A stretch of 64,000 bases of DNA from Falsiroseomonas sp. (GCF_030695085.1 NZ_JAUYTS010000231.1:1-64000); one strand, 5' to 3'; shown: positions 52,548 to 62,902, counted from the stretch's first letter. The notes: generated by a model not told the origin, from the letters alone. Numbers and translations: made by a program.

Positions 52548-53725
52548 GTCAGGTGCAGCAGCAGGCCCTTGAGATAGGCGCTTTCCGGCAGGCCGGGATG
52601 CACCGGGTGATCCGGCCCGGCGCCGACGGTGGCGAGCAGCCGCGCCTCCCGCTTCGCCTTGTGCACGCCCCAGCCCACCGCATCGGTGAAATCGCCCGGG
52701 GAAACATGGTGCGAGCAGGAGGCGATGAACAATATCCCTTCCTTCGCCACCAGCCCGGCCGCCAGCCGCGCAAGCTTGCCATAGCCGCGCAGCGCCGCCG
52801 GCTGGTCCTTGCGGGTCTTGGCGAAAGCGGGCGGGTCCGCCACCACCACATCAAAGCGCCGGCCGCTGGCGGCCATTTTTTCAAGATGTTCCAGCGCCTC
52901 CGCCTTCAGGGGGGTGACGCGGTCGGCGAAGCCGGCGAGCCGCGCAGCCTGCATGGCGTGGTCCAGCGCGTGTTCGCTGCGGTCCAGCAGCGTCACCTCC
53001 GCCGCGCCCGCCGCCGCCGCGGCCAGGCCGAAGCCGCCAGTATGGCAGAAGGCGTCCAGCATGGTCCGGCCCTGGCACAGACGCGCGACCATGGCGCGAT
53101 TGGCACGCTGGTCGAAGAACCAGCCGGTCTTCTGGCCGCCCAGCAGATCCACCGGGAAGCTGAGGCCGGATTCCTCAACCGTCGCCGTACCCTCCCCCTG
53201 CAAGGCGGTGACGGATTCGGCCAGGCCCTCCAGCTTGCGCACGGCGCTGTCGTTGCGGGCGACCACCAGGCGTGGCGCGAACAGGGCGTTGAGTGCGGCC
53301 AGGATATGCGGCGTCGCGGCATCCATGCCGGCGGTATTGGCCTGGATCGCCACCGCATCGCCGTAGCGGTCGATGACCAGGCCGGGCAGGCCATCGGCCT
53401 CGGCGTGCACCAGGCGGTAGAAGGGTGCGTCGAACAGGCGCCCTCGCAGGGCCAGGCAGGCCGCGAGGCGCTGCTGGTACCAGGCCGCGTCGATCGCCGC
53501 GGCAGGGTCCGCATCCAGGCGGCGGGCGGCGATCAGGCTGTGCGGGTTGAAGTGCCAGACGCCATGCTTCACCCCGTCATCGCCTTCCAGCCGCACCGGG
53601 GTGCCGGGCGGGATGGCGCGCAGCGCGGGGGTCATGGCAATCTCGTTGGAGAAGGCCCAGGGGTGGCCCCCCTTCACGCGGCGGTCGCCGCCAGGGGCGA
53701 GGCGGATCAACGGATGCTCGGTCAT
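52544..53725 (-). CDS. class I SAM-dependent rRNA (cytosine) methyltransferase, RlmI/COG1092-like
   Basis: A 393-residue protein with an N-terminal PUA-like region (G-H-P-W-A-F-S-N-E-I, residues 20-29), a central domain containing L-V-I-D-R-Y-G-D, and a Rossmann methyltransferase (M-L-D-A-F-C-H-T-G-G-F-G motif I, V-V-A-D-P-P-A-F motif IV). RlmI relatives make m5C in 23S rRNA. The exact site is unknown. It is followed by DUF3293 in the same operon. Confidence 0.88.
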   Translation of the reverse strand: MTEHPLIRLAPGGDRRVKGGHPWAFSNEIAMTPALRAIPPGTPVRLEGDDGVKHGVWHFNPHSLIAARRLDADPAAAIDAAWYQQRLAACLALRGRLFDAPFYRLVHAEADGLPGLVIDRYGDAVAIQANTAGMDAATPHILAALNALFAPRLVVARNDSAVRKLEGLAESVTALQGEGTATVEESGLSFPVDLLGGQKTGWFFDQRANRAMVARLCQGRTMLDAFCHTGGFGLAAAAAGAAEVTLLDRSEHALDHAMQAARLAGFADRVTPLKAEALEHLEKMAASGRRFDVVVADPPAFAKTRKDQPAALRGYGKLARLAAGLVAKEGILFIASCSHHVSPGDFTDAVGWGVHKAKREARLLATVGAGPDHPVHPGLPESAYLKGLLLHLT

Positions 53726-53743
53726 GCCCGGCCTATGCCCCGA

Positions 53744-54646
53744 TCAGCCGCGCACCGCCAGTATCACCCCCCCGATGGTCATGGACAGCGCCACCACCTC
53801 CCGCACCCCCAGCGCCTCGCCGAGGAACAGCGCGGCCGATGCAACGCCGATCACCGGCGTCAGCAGGGTGCCGGAGGCCGCGGCCTCCGCCGGCAGGCGC
53901 CGCAGCGCGGCGAACCAGGCGAGGTAGCAAAGGCCGAGCGGCCCGATGCCGCCATACAGCAGCACCGCCCAGCTCCCCGCCGACAGCGCCCCGAAATCGG
54001 GCGTCTCCACGGCCAGTGCGCCAATCAGCAGCGGCACGCAGCCGAGGGTGAGCTGCCAGGCGGCGGAGGCGGTGGGCGGCAGCGCCATCGGCCAGCGTTT
54101 CGTCACCACCGTGCCGAGCGAGAACAGCACCGCGGCCGACAGCGCCACCGCCACCCCCGGCAGCTTGGCCAGCCCGAGATCAAGCCCGGAGCCCAGCACC
54201 AGCACCAGCAGCCCGCCAAGACCCAGCGCCAGCGCGGCAATCCGCATCCGGCTCGGCGGGTCGCCCAGGATGATCCAGGCGAAGATCGAGGCCCAGACCG
54301 GCATGGTGTAGCAGACGATGGTCGCCTCCCCCGCCGCCAGCCACAGCAGGGAAAAGGCCGCGAGGCCCATCCAGGCCGTGACGTTCAGCAGGCTCGCCAT
54401 GACCAGCCGCGGCCACAGGACGCGCGGCACCCCCAGCGCCTCCCCCTTCCAGCGGGCGATGGCGAACAGCAGGGCGATGCCGATGGCGGCGCAGGCCAGC
54501 CGCATGGAAAACGGCGGCAATTCCACCAGCAGCAGCTTCATCGCCGGCCAGTTCAGGCCCCAGCCGACCACCGTGACCAGCAACAGCGCCAGGCCGCGCG
54601 GGTCCAGCGCTGCGCGGGGGGTCAATCCCGCCGCGGGGCGGCTCAA
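53744..54646 (-). CDS. DMT-superfamily transporter (EamA type)
   Basis: A 300-residue protein of about ten helices forming two EamA repeats (residues 15-140 and 155-298), typical of metabolite exporters such as RhaT/YdcZ relatives. The start is a TTG whose TTGA overlaps the stop of the class II aldolase gene. No better ATG occurs before the first helix. Cargo unknown; linkage to the aldolase hints at a sugar or organic-acid route. Confidence 0.85.
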   Translation of the reverse strand: MSRPAAGLTPRAALDPRGLALLLVTVVGWGLNWPAMKLLLVELPPFSMRLACAAIGIALLFAIARWKGEALGVPRVLWPRLVMASLLNVTAWMGLAAFSLLWLAAGEATIVCYTMPVWASIFAWIILGDPPSRMRIAALALGLGGLLVLVLGSGLDLGLAKLPGVAVALSAAVLFSLGTVVTKRWPMALPPTASAAWQLTLGCVPLLIGALAVETPDFGALSAGSWAVLLYGGIGPLGLCYLAWFAALRRLPAEAAASGTLLTPVIGVASAALFLGEALGVREVVALSMTIGGVILAVRG

Positions 54647-55425
54647 TCGAGGTAGTCCGGCTCCTCCTTCGCCAGGCGGCGCTTGATGCTCTCCAGATGC
54701 AGCACCGCGCTTTCGCGGTCGCCGAGACGCATCTGGTCATAGGTCTTCTGCGCCATCTCCGGCGGCACCGGCTTCAACGGGCGGCCGGTGGACAGCGCCA
54801 GGCGCTGCGCCTCCGCCGCGCGTTCCAGGTAGTACAGATCGTCCCAGGCCTCCGCCGCGCTGGCGCCGACCACCATGACGCCGTGGTTCTTCATGAAGAC
54901 GATGTCGGCATCGCCGATGGAAGCCGCGATGCGGTCGCCTTCCCGCTCATCCAGCGCGAGGCCGTTGTAGTGCTCATCCACCACGGTGCGGCCGTAGAAT
55001 TTCAGCGCGGATTGCCCGGCCCAGGCGAGCGGCGGGCCTTCCAGCATGGCCAGTGCCGTCGCGTTCGGCATGTGGGTATGAAACGCCGCCTTGGCGCGCG
55101 GCAGGTTCTTATGGACCCGGGCGTGGATGTAGAAGGCGGTCGCCTCCGGCACGCCCTCGCCGGCCACCACATTGCCTTCGTAGTCGCAGATGAGGAGGCG
55201 GGAGGCGGTGATTTCCGCGAAGGCCCAGCCATAGGGGTTCACCAGGAACAGATCGTCCCGCCCCGGCACCACCAGGGAGAAGTGGTTGCAGATGCCTTCA
55301 TGCATGCCGAGGCGGGCGGCCATGCGGAGGGTCGCGGCGAGATCGACCCGCGCGGCGCGCACCGCATCGGCATCGAGTTCCGAATTGCGGAGAATGGCAG
55401 GGGCAGCGTTCAGCGCATGCGCCAT
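54643..55425 (-). CDS. class II aldolase/adducin family protein
   Basis: A 260-residue zinc-dependent aldolase-fold protein. Metal-ligand histidines appear in A-A-F-H-T-H-M-P-N and in F-M-K-N-H-G-V-M-V-V-G; G-I-C-N-H-F-S-L forms the phosphate/acceptor loop region. Relatives include fuculose- and ribulose-phosphate aldolases and adducin-like proteins. Several here lack the catalytic acid of true sugar-phosphate aldolases, so the substrate is open. It overlaps the DMT gene downstream. Confidence 0.87.
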   Translation of the reverse strand: MAHALNAAPAILRNSELDADAVRAARVDLAATLRMAARLGMHEGICNHFSLVVPGRDDLFLVNPYGWAFAEITASRLLICDYEGNVVAGEGVPEATAFYIHARVHKNLPRAKAAFHTHMPNATALAMLEGPPLAWAGQSALKFYGRTVVDEHYNGLALDEREGDRIAASIGDADIVFMKNHGVMVVGASAAEAWDDLYYLERAAEAQRLALSTGRPLKPVPPEMAQKTYDQMRLGDRESAVLHLESIKRRLAKEEPDYLD

Positions 55426-55551
55426 GGCGAGGGCCTTTCACGGGGTTTCCGCCCCAATGATTCGCAGCACCGCCGGCCGCCTGCAAGCCTGCGATCTGGC
55501 CAATCGGGGCATTCCGGCGCAGATGATGCGCAGGACGAATGGGGTGGCAGG

Positions 55552-56799
55552 ATGAGCGGCACCAACCAGCGGATTGACGGCCAGCGCCTGTGGGACAGCC
55601 TGATGGCCATGGCGCGCCACGGCGCCACGCCCAAGGGCGGCGTGAGGCGGCTGACGCTGACAGATATCGACAAGGCGGCACGCGACGATTTCCGGTCTCA
55701 GTGCGAGGCGCTGGGCCTGACGGTGCGGGTGGATGCCATCGGCAACATGTTCGCCCGCCGCGAAGGCCGCGACCCCACGCGCCTGCCCGTGCTGTTCGGC
55801 AGTCATCTGGATAGCCAGCCCTCGGGCGGGAAATACGATGGCGCGCTTGGCGTGATGGCGGGGATGGAGGTTATGCGCACGCTGCACGACCTGAACATCA
55901 CCACCGAGGCACCGCTGGAGTTGGTGAACTGGACCGATGAGGAAGGCAGCCGCTTCGGCCTGTCCCTGATGGGCAGCGGCACCTGGGCCGGGGTCTATCC
56001 CATCGAACGCAGCTACGCCCTGCCCGACCAGCAGGGCGTCACCGTGGAACAGGCCCTGAAGGACATCGGCTACCAGGGCGAGCACCCGGCCGCCCCCTTC
56101 CCGGCCGATGCCTATTTCGAGTTGCACATCGAACAGGGCCCGATGCTGGAGGCCGGTGGCCAGATGATCGGTATCGTCACCGGCGCGCAGGCGCAGGTCT
56201 GGTGGGATGCCTGCATCACCGGCCAGGACAGCCACGCAGGCACCACCCCGCCCGCCTCGCGCCGCGATGCGCTGGTGGCCGCGGCGCAGGTCATCACGCT
56301 GGTTGATGGTCTGATGCGGGATCGCGGCGAGGATGGGCGCGGCACGGTGGGCTTCCTCAAGGTGGAACCCAACAGCCGCAACGTGATACCGGGCGAGGTC
56401 CGCTTCAGCATCGAATTCCGCCACCCGGACAGCGCCAATATCGACGGGCTGGCGCGGGATTTTCCGGCCATGGCGGCCGCCGTGGTGGCGGAAACCGGCT
56501 GCAGGCTGGAACTGACCCAGGTGCTCCACTATGCGGCACAGCCCTTCGACGCGGACTGCGTGGCGCTGGTCGAGCAGGCCAGCCAGCGCCTCGGCTACCC
56601 TGCGCGGCGCATGGTCTCCGGTGCCGGGCATGATGCGGTCTATGTCGCACGGCGCATGCCGGCGGCGATGATCTTCTGCCCCTGCAAGGACGGCCTGAGC
56701 CACAACGAAGCCGAAAGCATCGAGCCTGCGGAGGCCGAGGCCGGTTGCCAGGTCTTGTTCGAGGCCGTGGTCGCGCGGGCCAACCGCAGCTTGCGATGA
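55552..56799 (+). CDS. M20-family Zn-dependent amidohydrolase (N-carbamoyl amino acid/allantoate type)
   Basis: A 415-residue M20 peptidase-like hydrolase of the hydantoinase/carbamoylase subgroup. Metal and catalytic motifs are G-S-H-L-D-S-Q-P, Y-D-G-A-L-G-V-M, W-T-D-E-E-G-S-R-F and E-L-H-I-E-Q-G-P, with C-terminal G-A-G-H-D-A. It would hydrolyse N-carbamoyl amino acids, beta-ureidopropionate or allantoate; no purine or pyrimidine catabolic partner is adjacent. It is divergent from the aldolase gene across 126 bp. Confidence 0.88.
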   Translation: MSGTNQRIDGQRLWDSLMAMARHGATPKGGVRRLTLTDIDKAARDDFRSQCEALGLTVRVDAIGNMFARREGRDPTRLPVLFGSHLDSQPSGGKYDGALGVMAGMEVMRTLHDLNITTEAPLELVNWTDEEGSRFGLSLMGSGTWAGVYPIERSYALPDQQGVTVEQALKDIGYQGEHPAAPFPADAYFELHIEQGPMLEAGGQMIGIVTGAQAQVWWDACITGQDSHAGTTPPASRRDALVAAAQVITLVDGLMRDRGEDGRGTVGFLKVEPNSRNVIPGEVRFSIEFRHPDSANIDGLARDFPAMAAAVVAETGCRLELTQVLHYAAQPFDADCVALVEQASQRLGYPARRMVSGAGHDAVYVARRMPAAMIFCPCKDGLSHNEAESIEPAEAEAGCQVLFEAVVARANRSLR

Positions 56800-56906
56800 G
56801 GCGCCGAAGTTCGCATCGTGCCGCGCAACTTTCACGTGATTGAGGCGCTTGGCGCGGGGCAGGTCCTGCTCCTCGCCCGCAATCACCCAAGGAGAGCCCG
56901 CGCATC

Positions 56907-58241
56907 ATGAACCCGACCACCTGGCCACGTCCGGCCCAGATCGCCGCCGGTCTCCTGCTGCTGTTCGGCGTGATCGGATGGATCACCGTTATCTCCGTCA
57001 GTGGCGATGCGCGGGAGGCGCGGGAGCTGGCCGCGCGAACCGAAACGCAGCGCGCCGGGCTGGAATCAACCCTGGCCACGGAACGCGCCGCCAGCGGGGC
57101 GCTGCCCGCCATCGAGGCGCGGGCGCAGGCGGCCGAGCAGGCGCGCGTGGCGGCCGAGCAGCGGGCGCAGGAACTGACGGCGCAGGCCACCGCTGCGGAA
57201 CAGCGCCTGGCGGAGCTGAACCGGCAATCCGAGGCCGGCCGGCAGGCGCAGCAACAGGCCGAGCAGGCCGCCCAGGCAGCGCAGCAGGCGCGTGATGCCG
57301 CGGCGCAGGAAGCCGAGACGCTCGGCAGCCGGGCCGCGGAACTGCAGGACCAGATCCGCCAGTCCGAAACCCGCCTGACCGAGCTTCGCAGCAGCGTCGA
57401 GGAGGCCGAGACGGCGCAGACCCGCGCCGCCGAAAGCCGTGACTCCACCGCGGAAGCGCTGCGTGGCCTGGAAGCCCGCGCATCAGAGCTGAATGCCGGC
57501 GTGCAGAACGCCGAGCAGCGGCTGAGGGAGCTGACGCGGGAGTCAGGGCAGGCACAGGAACAGCTGACCGGGCGTCGTGCCGAGATTGCCGGGGCCGAGC
57601 AGCGGCTGCGCGCCCTGCGCGACCAGACCGCGTTGATGGAGAACGACCTGACCGCCCGCCGCTCCGCCCTGGCCGAGGTGCAGACCCGGCTGGAGCAGGC
57701 GACGCAGGGCGCCGAACAGGCCGCCAGCCGCCTGTCCTCGACCCAGTCCGATATCAGCCAGGCGACCCGCCAGGCCGGCGAAGCGCAGCAGCGCCTCGCC
57801 ACGCTGCGGAACGAGACGGCCGCGGCCGAGGCCGAGCGGGATCAGCGCCGCCAGGCAGCACAGCGCGCCGAGGCTGAGGCGGAGCGGCTGAACCAGGCTC
57901 GCCAGACGGCGGAGCGTGAGGCGCAGCAGGCCCAGACGCGGCTGGAGGAGGTCTCCGCCGAGTTGCGCGCCGCCACGGAGCGTCTGTCCGGCCTGACCGC
58001 GAATGTGGAGGCGCAGACCGCCCGCCTCTCCGAGCTGCGCCAATCCGCCGAGCAGGCCGGCGCCGCCCTGGCGGAACGCCAGCGGGCTGCGGCGGAAGCC
58101 GCTCGCCAGGCGACGGAGCTGACCGAGCAGACGCGCCAGGCCCAGGCCACGCTGACCCGCCTGCGCGAGTCCATCGCCCAGCAGCAGCAGCAGCAGAACC
58201 AGCAGCAGAACCAGCAGGCGCCGAGGCAGCCGGCGAACTGA
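56907..58241 (+). CDS. membrane-anchored long coiled-coil protein
   Basis: A 444-residue protein. One N-terminal transmembrane helix (about 10-32) is followed by almost uninterrupted Ala/Glu/Gln/Arg heptads (residues 35-425), predicted as a long coiled coil. The tail is a Gln/Asn-rich run ending Q-A-P-R-Q-P-A-N. GGAGAG lies 13 nt upstream of the ATG. No enzymatic domain. It may act as a periplasmic or cytoplasmic spacer or scaffold; homology searches with such sequence give spurious myosin-like hits. Confidence 0.8.
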   Translation: MNPTTWPRPAQIAAGLLLLFGVIGWITVISVSGDAREARELAARTETQRAGLESTLATERAASGALPAIEARAQAAEQARVAAEQRAQELTAQATAAEQRLAELNRQSEAGRQAQQQAEQAAQAAQQARDAAAQEAETLGSRAAELQDQIRQSETRLTELRSSVEEAETAQTRAAESRDSTAEALRGLEARASELNAGVQNAEQRLRELTRESGQAQEQLTGRRAEIAGAEQRLRALRDQTALMENDLTARRSALAEVQTRLEQATQGAEQAASRLSSTQSDISQATRQAGEAQQRLATLRNETAAAEAERDQRRQAAQRAEAEAERLNQARQTAEREAQQAQTRLEEVSAELRAATERLSGLTANVEAQTARLSELRQSAEQAGAALAERQRAAAEAARQATELTEQTRQAQATLTRLRESIAQQQQQQNQQQNQQAPRQPAN

Positions 58242-58247
58242 GGCGGT

Positions 58248-59009
58248 TCAGCCGAGCGTGGCGGCCAGGAGCCAGGCCGCCACCGCCGCGAGACCCCCGA
58301 TCGCGAGGGCCTGCAAGGCCCCGCGCAAGGGCGGCAGATCCTCCGACCGCGCCCGCAAGCCGCCGAGCGCGGCCAGGGCGGCGAAGGTGGCAGCGGCAGA
58401 CCAGCCCAGCGCCGCGCCCGGGCCGGCAACCATATAAGGCAGCACCGGCAGCAGCCCGGCCAGCACCTGCGCCCCACCCAGGATGGTGGCGGACCGGGCG
58501 GCGCGGCCGGGATCGGGCTCCGAGAGATCCAGCTCGAAGCGCATCATGAAATCGACCCAGCGCCGGCGGTCACTGGCAATGGCCTCCACCGCCTGCCGCA
58601 ACACCTGCCCGCGCACGCCATAGCGGTGGAGGATGGCCGCGACCTCCCACCGCTCCCGGTCCGGGTAGAGGTGGCTTTCCTCCTCCTCCCGCGCCCGTTC
58701 CAGCTGGTAGCGTGCCGCTGCATCGCGCGCGGCCATGGCGCTGCCCAGCCCGGCCGCGACCGCGCCACCGGCGGCGGCGGCGAGGCCGGCGAGGATGGTC
58801 GGGACGGGCGCGGTGCCCAAGCCGGCCAGCGCCGCGGTCACCGCGAAGGGCAGCACCAGCCCCTGCGCGGCGCCGGCCACCACTTCCCGCATCGGGGACA
58901 GCGCGGCGAAATGCCGTTCCTCATGCGGCGGGCCGGGCGGCATCGGCGGCAGGCCGTCCCGCGTCGGCTCGGACGGTGGCTCCTGGACTGGGGTGGTTGC
59001 GATCTGCAT
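58248..59009 (-). CDS. VIT1/CCC1-family membrane protein
   Basis: A 253-residue protein with a Pro-rich N-terminus (1-40), about five helices and a central cytosolic segment (about 95-160). The arrangement ([13 protein letters not shown] at helix 1, charged E-E-E-E-S-H-L-Y-P middle, then three helices) matches VIT family iron/manganese exporters, though D-G-x-x-x-S motifs of the canonical family are weak. The ATG at 59009 is preferred over a GTG at 59018 because AGGG sits 8 nt upstream. Confidence 0.72.
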   Translation of the reverse strand: MQIATTPVQEPPSEPTRDGLPPMPPGPPHEERHFAALSPMREVVAGAAQGLVLPFAVTAALAGLGTAPVPTILAGLAAAAGGAVAAGLGSAMAARDAAARYQLERAREEEESHLYPDRERWEVAAILHRYGVRGQVLRQAVEAIASDRRRWVDFMMRFELDLSEPDPGRAARSATILGGAQVLAGLLPVLPYMVAGPGAALGWSAAATFAALAALGGLRARSEDLPPLRGALQALAIGGLAAVAAWLLAATLG

Positions 59010-59083
59010 GGCGGACACCCTACCCGGCCCGCGCCCCCCAAGTCACGCGCAGAAAGCCCGCAGGGCGCCTGCAACGTCTTGTG

Positions 59084-59098
59084 ATAAAACGATTTTAT
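59084..59098. promoter_or_regulatory. LysR/CbbR-type palindromic box before tkt
   Basis: ATAAAA-CGA-TTTTAT is a perfect 15-bp AT-rich palindrome in GC-rich DNA. It contains T-N11-A and TNA-N7-TNA (TAA at 59085-59087, TTA at 59095-59097), the consensus for LysR-type regulators including CbbR. It lies about 110 nt upstream of tkt. No regulator gene is adjacent. Confidence 0.45.
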
Positions 59099-59206
59099 GG
59101 GAATGAGACGCATCCTCATCCGGGCGTCCCCGGCCGCCGGCAGAACGGCGCACGCCGCCGACCTCGCGGGGCGCGGTGGCGCATCGGGTTGTCGCAGGCC
59201 CAACCG

Positions 59207-61288
59207 ATGTCTATAGGCAGGGCCATCTGGAGTATCCCCTTGGCCACCACCGAACCCGATAGCCAGCCCCGCGCCGAGCCGACCGCCGCCCAGGCTGCCC
59301 AGGCGCTTCTGCTTGCCCGCCCTGCCAGCGAGGATCGGCGCATGGCCGATGCCATCCGCGCGCTGGCCATCGATGCGGTCGAGCAGGCGAAATCCGGCCA
59401 TCCCGGCATGCCGATGGGCATGGCCGATGTGGCGACGGTGCTGTTCACGCGCTTCCTGAAATACGATGCCGCCGACCCGCGCTGGCACGACCGGGACCGC
59501 TTCGTCCTGTCCGCCGTGCATGGCTCCATGCTGCTCTATGCGCTGCTGCACCTGACCGGACAGGAAGGCATGTCCATCGAGGACATCAAGCGCTTCCGCC
59601 AGCTGCACTCCCCCGCCGCCGGCCACCCGGAATTCGGCGAGCATCCGGGCATCGAGACCACCACGGGCCCGCTCGGCCAGGGCATCGCCACCGCGGTCGG
59701 CATGGCGCTGGCCGAACGCATGCTGGCGGCGCGCTTCGGCAAGTCCCTGGTGGACCATCGGACCTGGGTGATCGCCTCCGACGGCGACCTGATGGAGGGC
59801 ATCAGCCACGAGGCGGCCTCCTTCGCCGGGCACATGAAGCTGGAACGGCTTTGCGTGCTGTATGACGACAACAACATCTCGATCGATGGCGATACCTCGA
59901 TCTCGCTGTCGGATGACGCGCTGCGCCGGTTCCAGGCCTATGGCTGGGCGACCCGCCGCGTCGACGGCCACGACCATGAACAGGTCGCCGCGGCGATGGC
60001 CTGGGCGATGCGGAACCGCAAGCCGACGCTGATCGCCTGCCGCACCATCATCGGCTTTACCGCGCCGACCAAGGCCGGCACCGCCTCCAGCCACGGGGCA
60101 CCGCTTGGCAAGGCGGAAGCCGATGCCGCGAAGGCCGCGATGGGCTGGAACCACGCGCCGTTCGAGGTGCCGGAAGGGCTGAAGGGGCGCTGGGAGGAAG
60201 CCGGCCGCCGCGGCGCCGGCACCCGCCGGTCCTGGCTGAAGCGCCTGGCCAATCACGCGCAGAAGGACGAGTTCGAGCGCGCCATGGCCGGCCGTCTGCC
60301 GGAATCCTGGCATGAGCCGCTCGCCGCCTTGCGCGCGAAACACGCCGAGGACCGGCCGAAGATCGCCACCCGCATCGCCTCCCAGCGCGCGCTGGAAGCG
60401 CTGGTGCCCGCGGTGCCGGAGTTGGTTGGCGGTTCGGCCGACCTGACAGGCTCCAACAATACCAACGTCAAGGGCATCCCCGCCGTCTCGCCAGGCAATT
60501 TTGCCGGCCGCTACATCCATTACGGCGTGCGCGAGCACGGCATGGCGGCGGCGATGAACGGCATGGCGCTGCATGGCGGGCTGATCCCGTATTCAGGCAC
60601 CTTCCTCGTCTTCGCCGACTATCTGCGCCCGGCGCTGCGCCTCGCGGCGCTGATGCGCCAGCGCGTCATCCATGTGCTGACGCATGACAGCATCGGCCTG
60701 GGCGAGGATGGGCCGACGCATCAGCCGGTGGAGACGCTGGCCTCGCTGCGCATCATCCCGAACCTGGCGGTGTTCCGCCCGGCGGATGCGATGGAGACGG
60801 CGGAGTGCTGGGAATTGGCGGTGAAGCGCGCCGATGGTCCCTCCGTGCTCGCTTTGTCGCGGCAGAACCTGCCGGCGCTGCGCGCGGATTCGGGCGAGAA
60901 TCGCTGCGCCCGCGGCGGCTACGTGCTGGCCGAAAGCTCCGGCGCCCGGCGCGCCACGCTGATCGCCACCGGATCGGAGGTGCATCTCGCCATCGCCGCC
61001 CGCGCGACGCTGGAGGCGGAGGGCATCCCGACCGCCGTGGTGTCCCTGCCCAGCTGGGAGCTGTTTGCCCTGCAGGATGAGGGCTACCGGAACCTGGTGC
61101 TGGGTGACGTGTTGCGTGTGGGGATCGAGGCGGCGCTGCCCTTCGGCTGGGATCGCTGGCTCGGGCCGGACGGTATCTTCATCGGCATGCAGGGCTTCGG
61201 CGCCAGCGCGCCGGCGGAAGATCTGTTCCGGCACTTCGGAATCACGGCAGAGGCTACCGTGGCGGCGGTGAAGAAGCGTCTCGGCTGA
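59207..61288 (+). CDS. tkt: transketolase
   Basis: A thiamine-diphosphate enzyme of the non-oxidative pentose phosphate and Calvin pathways. The 693 residues have S-G-H-P-G-M-P-M-G near residue 62, the ThDP motif G-D-G-D-L-M-E-G with N-N, and [15 protein letters not shown] in the Pyr domain. The start is uncertain: ATG 59207, or TTG 59240 with an excellent TGGAG at 7-nt spacing (682 residues). It leads a tkt-gap-pgk operon. Confidence 0.97.
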   Translation: MSIGRAIWSIPLATTEPDSQPRAEPTAAQAAQALLLARPASEDRRMADAIRALAIDAVEQAKSGHPGMPMGMADVATVLFTRFLKYDAADPRWHDRDRFVLSAVHGSMLLYALLHLTGQEGMSIEDIKRFRQLHSPAAGHPEFGEHPGIETTTGPLGQGIATAVGMALAERMLAARFGKSLVDHRTWVIASDGDLMEGISHEAASFAGHMKLERLCVLYDDNNISIDGDTSISLSDDALRRFQAYGWATRRVDGHDHEQVAAAMAWAMRNRKPTLIACRTIIGFTAPTKAGTASSHGAPLGKAEADAAKAAMGWNHAPFEVPEGLKGRWEEAGRRGAGTRRSWLKRLANHAQKDEFERAMAGRLPESWHEPLAALRAKHAEDRPKIATRIASQRALEALVPAVPELVGGSADLTGSNNTNVKGIPAVSPGNFAGRYIHYGVREHGMAAAMNGMALHGGLIPYSGTFLVFADYLRPALRLAALMRQRVIHVLTHDSIGLGEDGPTHQPVETLASLRIIPNLAVFRPADAMETAECWELAVKRADGPSVLALSRQNLPALRADSGENRCARGGYVLAESSGARRATLIATGSEVHLAIAARATLEAEGIPTAVVSLPSWELFALQDEGYRNLVLGDVLRVGIEAALPFGWDRWLGPDGIFIGMQGFGASAPAEDLFRHFGITAEATVAAVKKRLG

Positions 61289-61313
61289 ACAACGTGCAGA
61301 CAAAAGGGGATTG

Positions 61314-62339
61314 ATGACCATGACGGTGAAGGTTGCCATCAACGGCTTCGGGCGCATCGGCCGCCTCGTTCTGCGTGCCATGATCGAGAGCAACCGCACC
61401 GACGTGGAATGCGTCGCGATCAACGACCTCGGCAGCGTCGAGGCGAATGCCCACATGTTCCGCTATGACAGCGTGCATGGCCGCTTCCCCGGCGAAGTGG
61501 CGGTGGACGGCAACAAGCTGATCATCACCGCCAACGGCCGCACCTATGCGCCGATCGTCGTCAGCGCCGAGCGCGACCCGTCCAAGGTGCCGTTCCAGGG
61601 CGTCGACGTCGCCATGGAATGCACCGGCATCTTCACGGCGAAGGACAAGGCCTCCGCCCTGATCACCGCCGGCGCGCGCAAGGTGCTGATCTCGGCGCCG
61701 GGCGACAATGCCGATGCCACCATCGTCTATGGCGTGAACCACCAGGTGCTGACGAAGGAGATGACGGTCGTCTCCAACGCCTCCTGCACCACCAACTGCC
61801 TGGCGCCGATCGCCAAGGTGCTGCACGACAATTTCGGCATCGTGCGCGGCTACATGGTGACCATCCACGCCTATACCGGCGACCAGAACACGGTCGATAC
61901 GCTGCACAAGGACCTGCACCGCGCCCGTGCCGCGGCGGTCTCCGCCATCCCGACCAGCACCGGTGCCGCCAAGGCCGTGGGCCTGGTGATGCCGGAGCTG
62001 AAGGGCAAGCTGGACGGTACCGCCATCCGCATCCCGACGCCGAACGTCTCCCTCGTCTCGCTCGACTTCGTGCCGGCCAAGGAAGGCATCACGAAGGAGG
62101 AGATCAACGCGGTGATGAAGGCAGCGTCCGAGAGCGGGCCGCTGAAGGGCATCCTCGGCTACAACACGGCGCCGCTGGTTTCCATCGACTTCAACCACGA
62201 CCCGCACAGCTCCACCTTCGATGCGACGCAGACGCAGGTGGTGGATGGCGCGCTGGTGCGCGTGATGTCCTGGTACGACAATGAGTGGGGCTTTTCCAAC
62301 CGCATGTCGGACACGGCGGCGCTGTTCGGCAGCCTGTAG
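61314..62339 (+). CDS. gap: glyceraldehyde-3-phosphate dehydrogenase, type I
   Basis: Oxidises glyceraldehyde-3-phosphate to 1,3-bisphosphoglycerate with NAD(P). The 341 residues include the Rossmann motif I-N-G-F-G-R-I-G-R, the active-site S-N-A-S-C-T-T-N-C and the C-terminal [17 protein letters not shown] lies just upstream of the ATG at 61314; an ATG two codons later is equally plausible. It is 25 nt after tkt. Confidence 0.97.
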   Translation: MTMTVKVAINGFGRIGRLVLRAMIESNRTDVECVAINDLGSVEANAHMFRYDSVHGRFPGEVAVDGNKLIITANGRTYAPIVVSAERDPSKVPFQGVDVAMECTGIFTAKDKASALITAGARKVLISAPGDNADATIVYGVNHQVLTKEMTVVSNASCTTNCLAPIAKVLHDNFGIVRGYMVTIHAYTGDQNTVDTLHKDLHRARAAAVSAIPTSTGAAKAVGLVMPELKGKLDGTAIRIPTPNVSLVSLDFVPAKEGITKEEINAVMKAASESGPLKGILGYNTAPLVSIDFNHDPHSSTFDATQTQVVDGALVRVMSWYDNEWGFSNRMSDTAALFGSL

Positions 62340-62348
62340 GCCCCGTTT

Positions 62349-62373
62349 TGGGCGCGGGTCCTGCCCGCGCCCA
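62349..62373. terminator. bidirectional terminator after gap
   Basis: A 10-bp stem (62349-62358 with 62364-62373, 5-nt loop) 10 nt after the gap stop, between gap and the convergent DUF6636-like gene. A GTTTT run precedes it on the plus strand, giving a run of A then on the other strand. This probably ends the tkt-gap message before pgk. Confidence 0.7.
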
Positions 62374-62377
62374 TCTC

Positions 62378-62767
62378 CTAGAACAGGCGCAGCCGCGCGC
62401 GGGCCATCTCGAAGCCGCGGCCCTCCGCATTGCTGCAGCGCAGGCCCTGCGGCGCCGCGCTGCAGGACAGACCCTCACCCTGCCACGCGCCGCCATAGGC
62501 CAGCACCGGCGCCTTCGGGTCCGTCACCGTATCGCCATGGCAGACCGGCGCCGCCGGGCCACGCCGGCCCAGTTCGATGGCACCGCCCCATTCCAGGTCG
62601 CAATCCGCGGGGCGCTGCGGCGGGCGGTAGCTGAACTGCATCGCCTCGCAGCGCAGCACCCCTTCCCACACCCCGCAGCGAATATTGCCGGAAGGCAGGC
62701 GGAACCCGTCCTCGGCCGCGGCCAGGCCCGGCAGCAGCGCCAGGGCCGCGACCCATCGCGTCATCAT
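62378..62767 (-). CDS. secreted DUF6636-like protein
   Basis: A 129-residue protein with a Sec signal peptide (cleavage after A-A-A, about residue 18). The mature part begins [13 protein letters not shown] and has six cysteines (in I-R-C, L-R-C, A-D-C, V-C, S-C, L-R-C), suggesting three disulphides. This is the pattern of the DUF6636 family. The ATG at 62767 has GAGGAG nearby. It is inserted antisense between gap and pgk. Confidence 0.75.
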   Translation of the reverse strand: MMTRWVAALALLPGLAAAEDGFRLPSGNIRCGVWEGVLRCEAMQFSYRPPQRPADCDLEWGGAIELGRRGPAAPVCHGDTVTDPKAPVLAYGGAWQGEGLSCSAAPQGLRCSNAEGRGFEMARARLRLF

Positions 62768-62902
62768 GATCCGGTTCTCCTCGCCGCGATCCTGCCGCAG
62801 CGGCCTTGCCGGATGGTTGATGGGGCGGGCCGGATTCCCCATTGCGTCAAAATGCGTTACCAGCAGGCCACCTGCCCCCACCCGCCGCGAGGACTTGACC
62901 CG

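Noticed and set aside
53744-54646. Biosynthetic unit formed by the DMT transporter, aldolase and amidohydrolase
   Set aside because: The amidohydrolase is divergent and no regulator or further enzyme supports a pathway; the adjacency alone is too weak.
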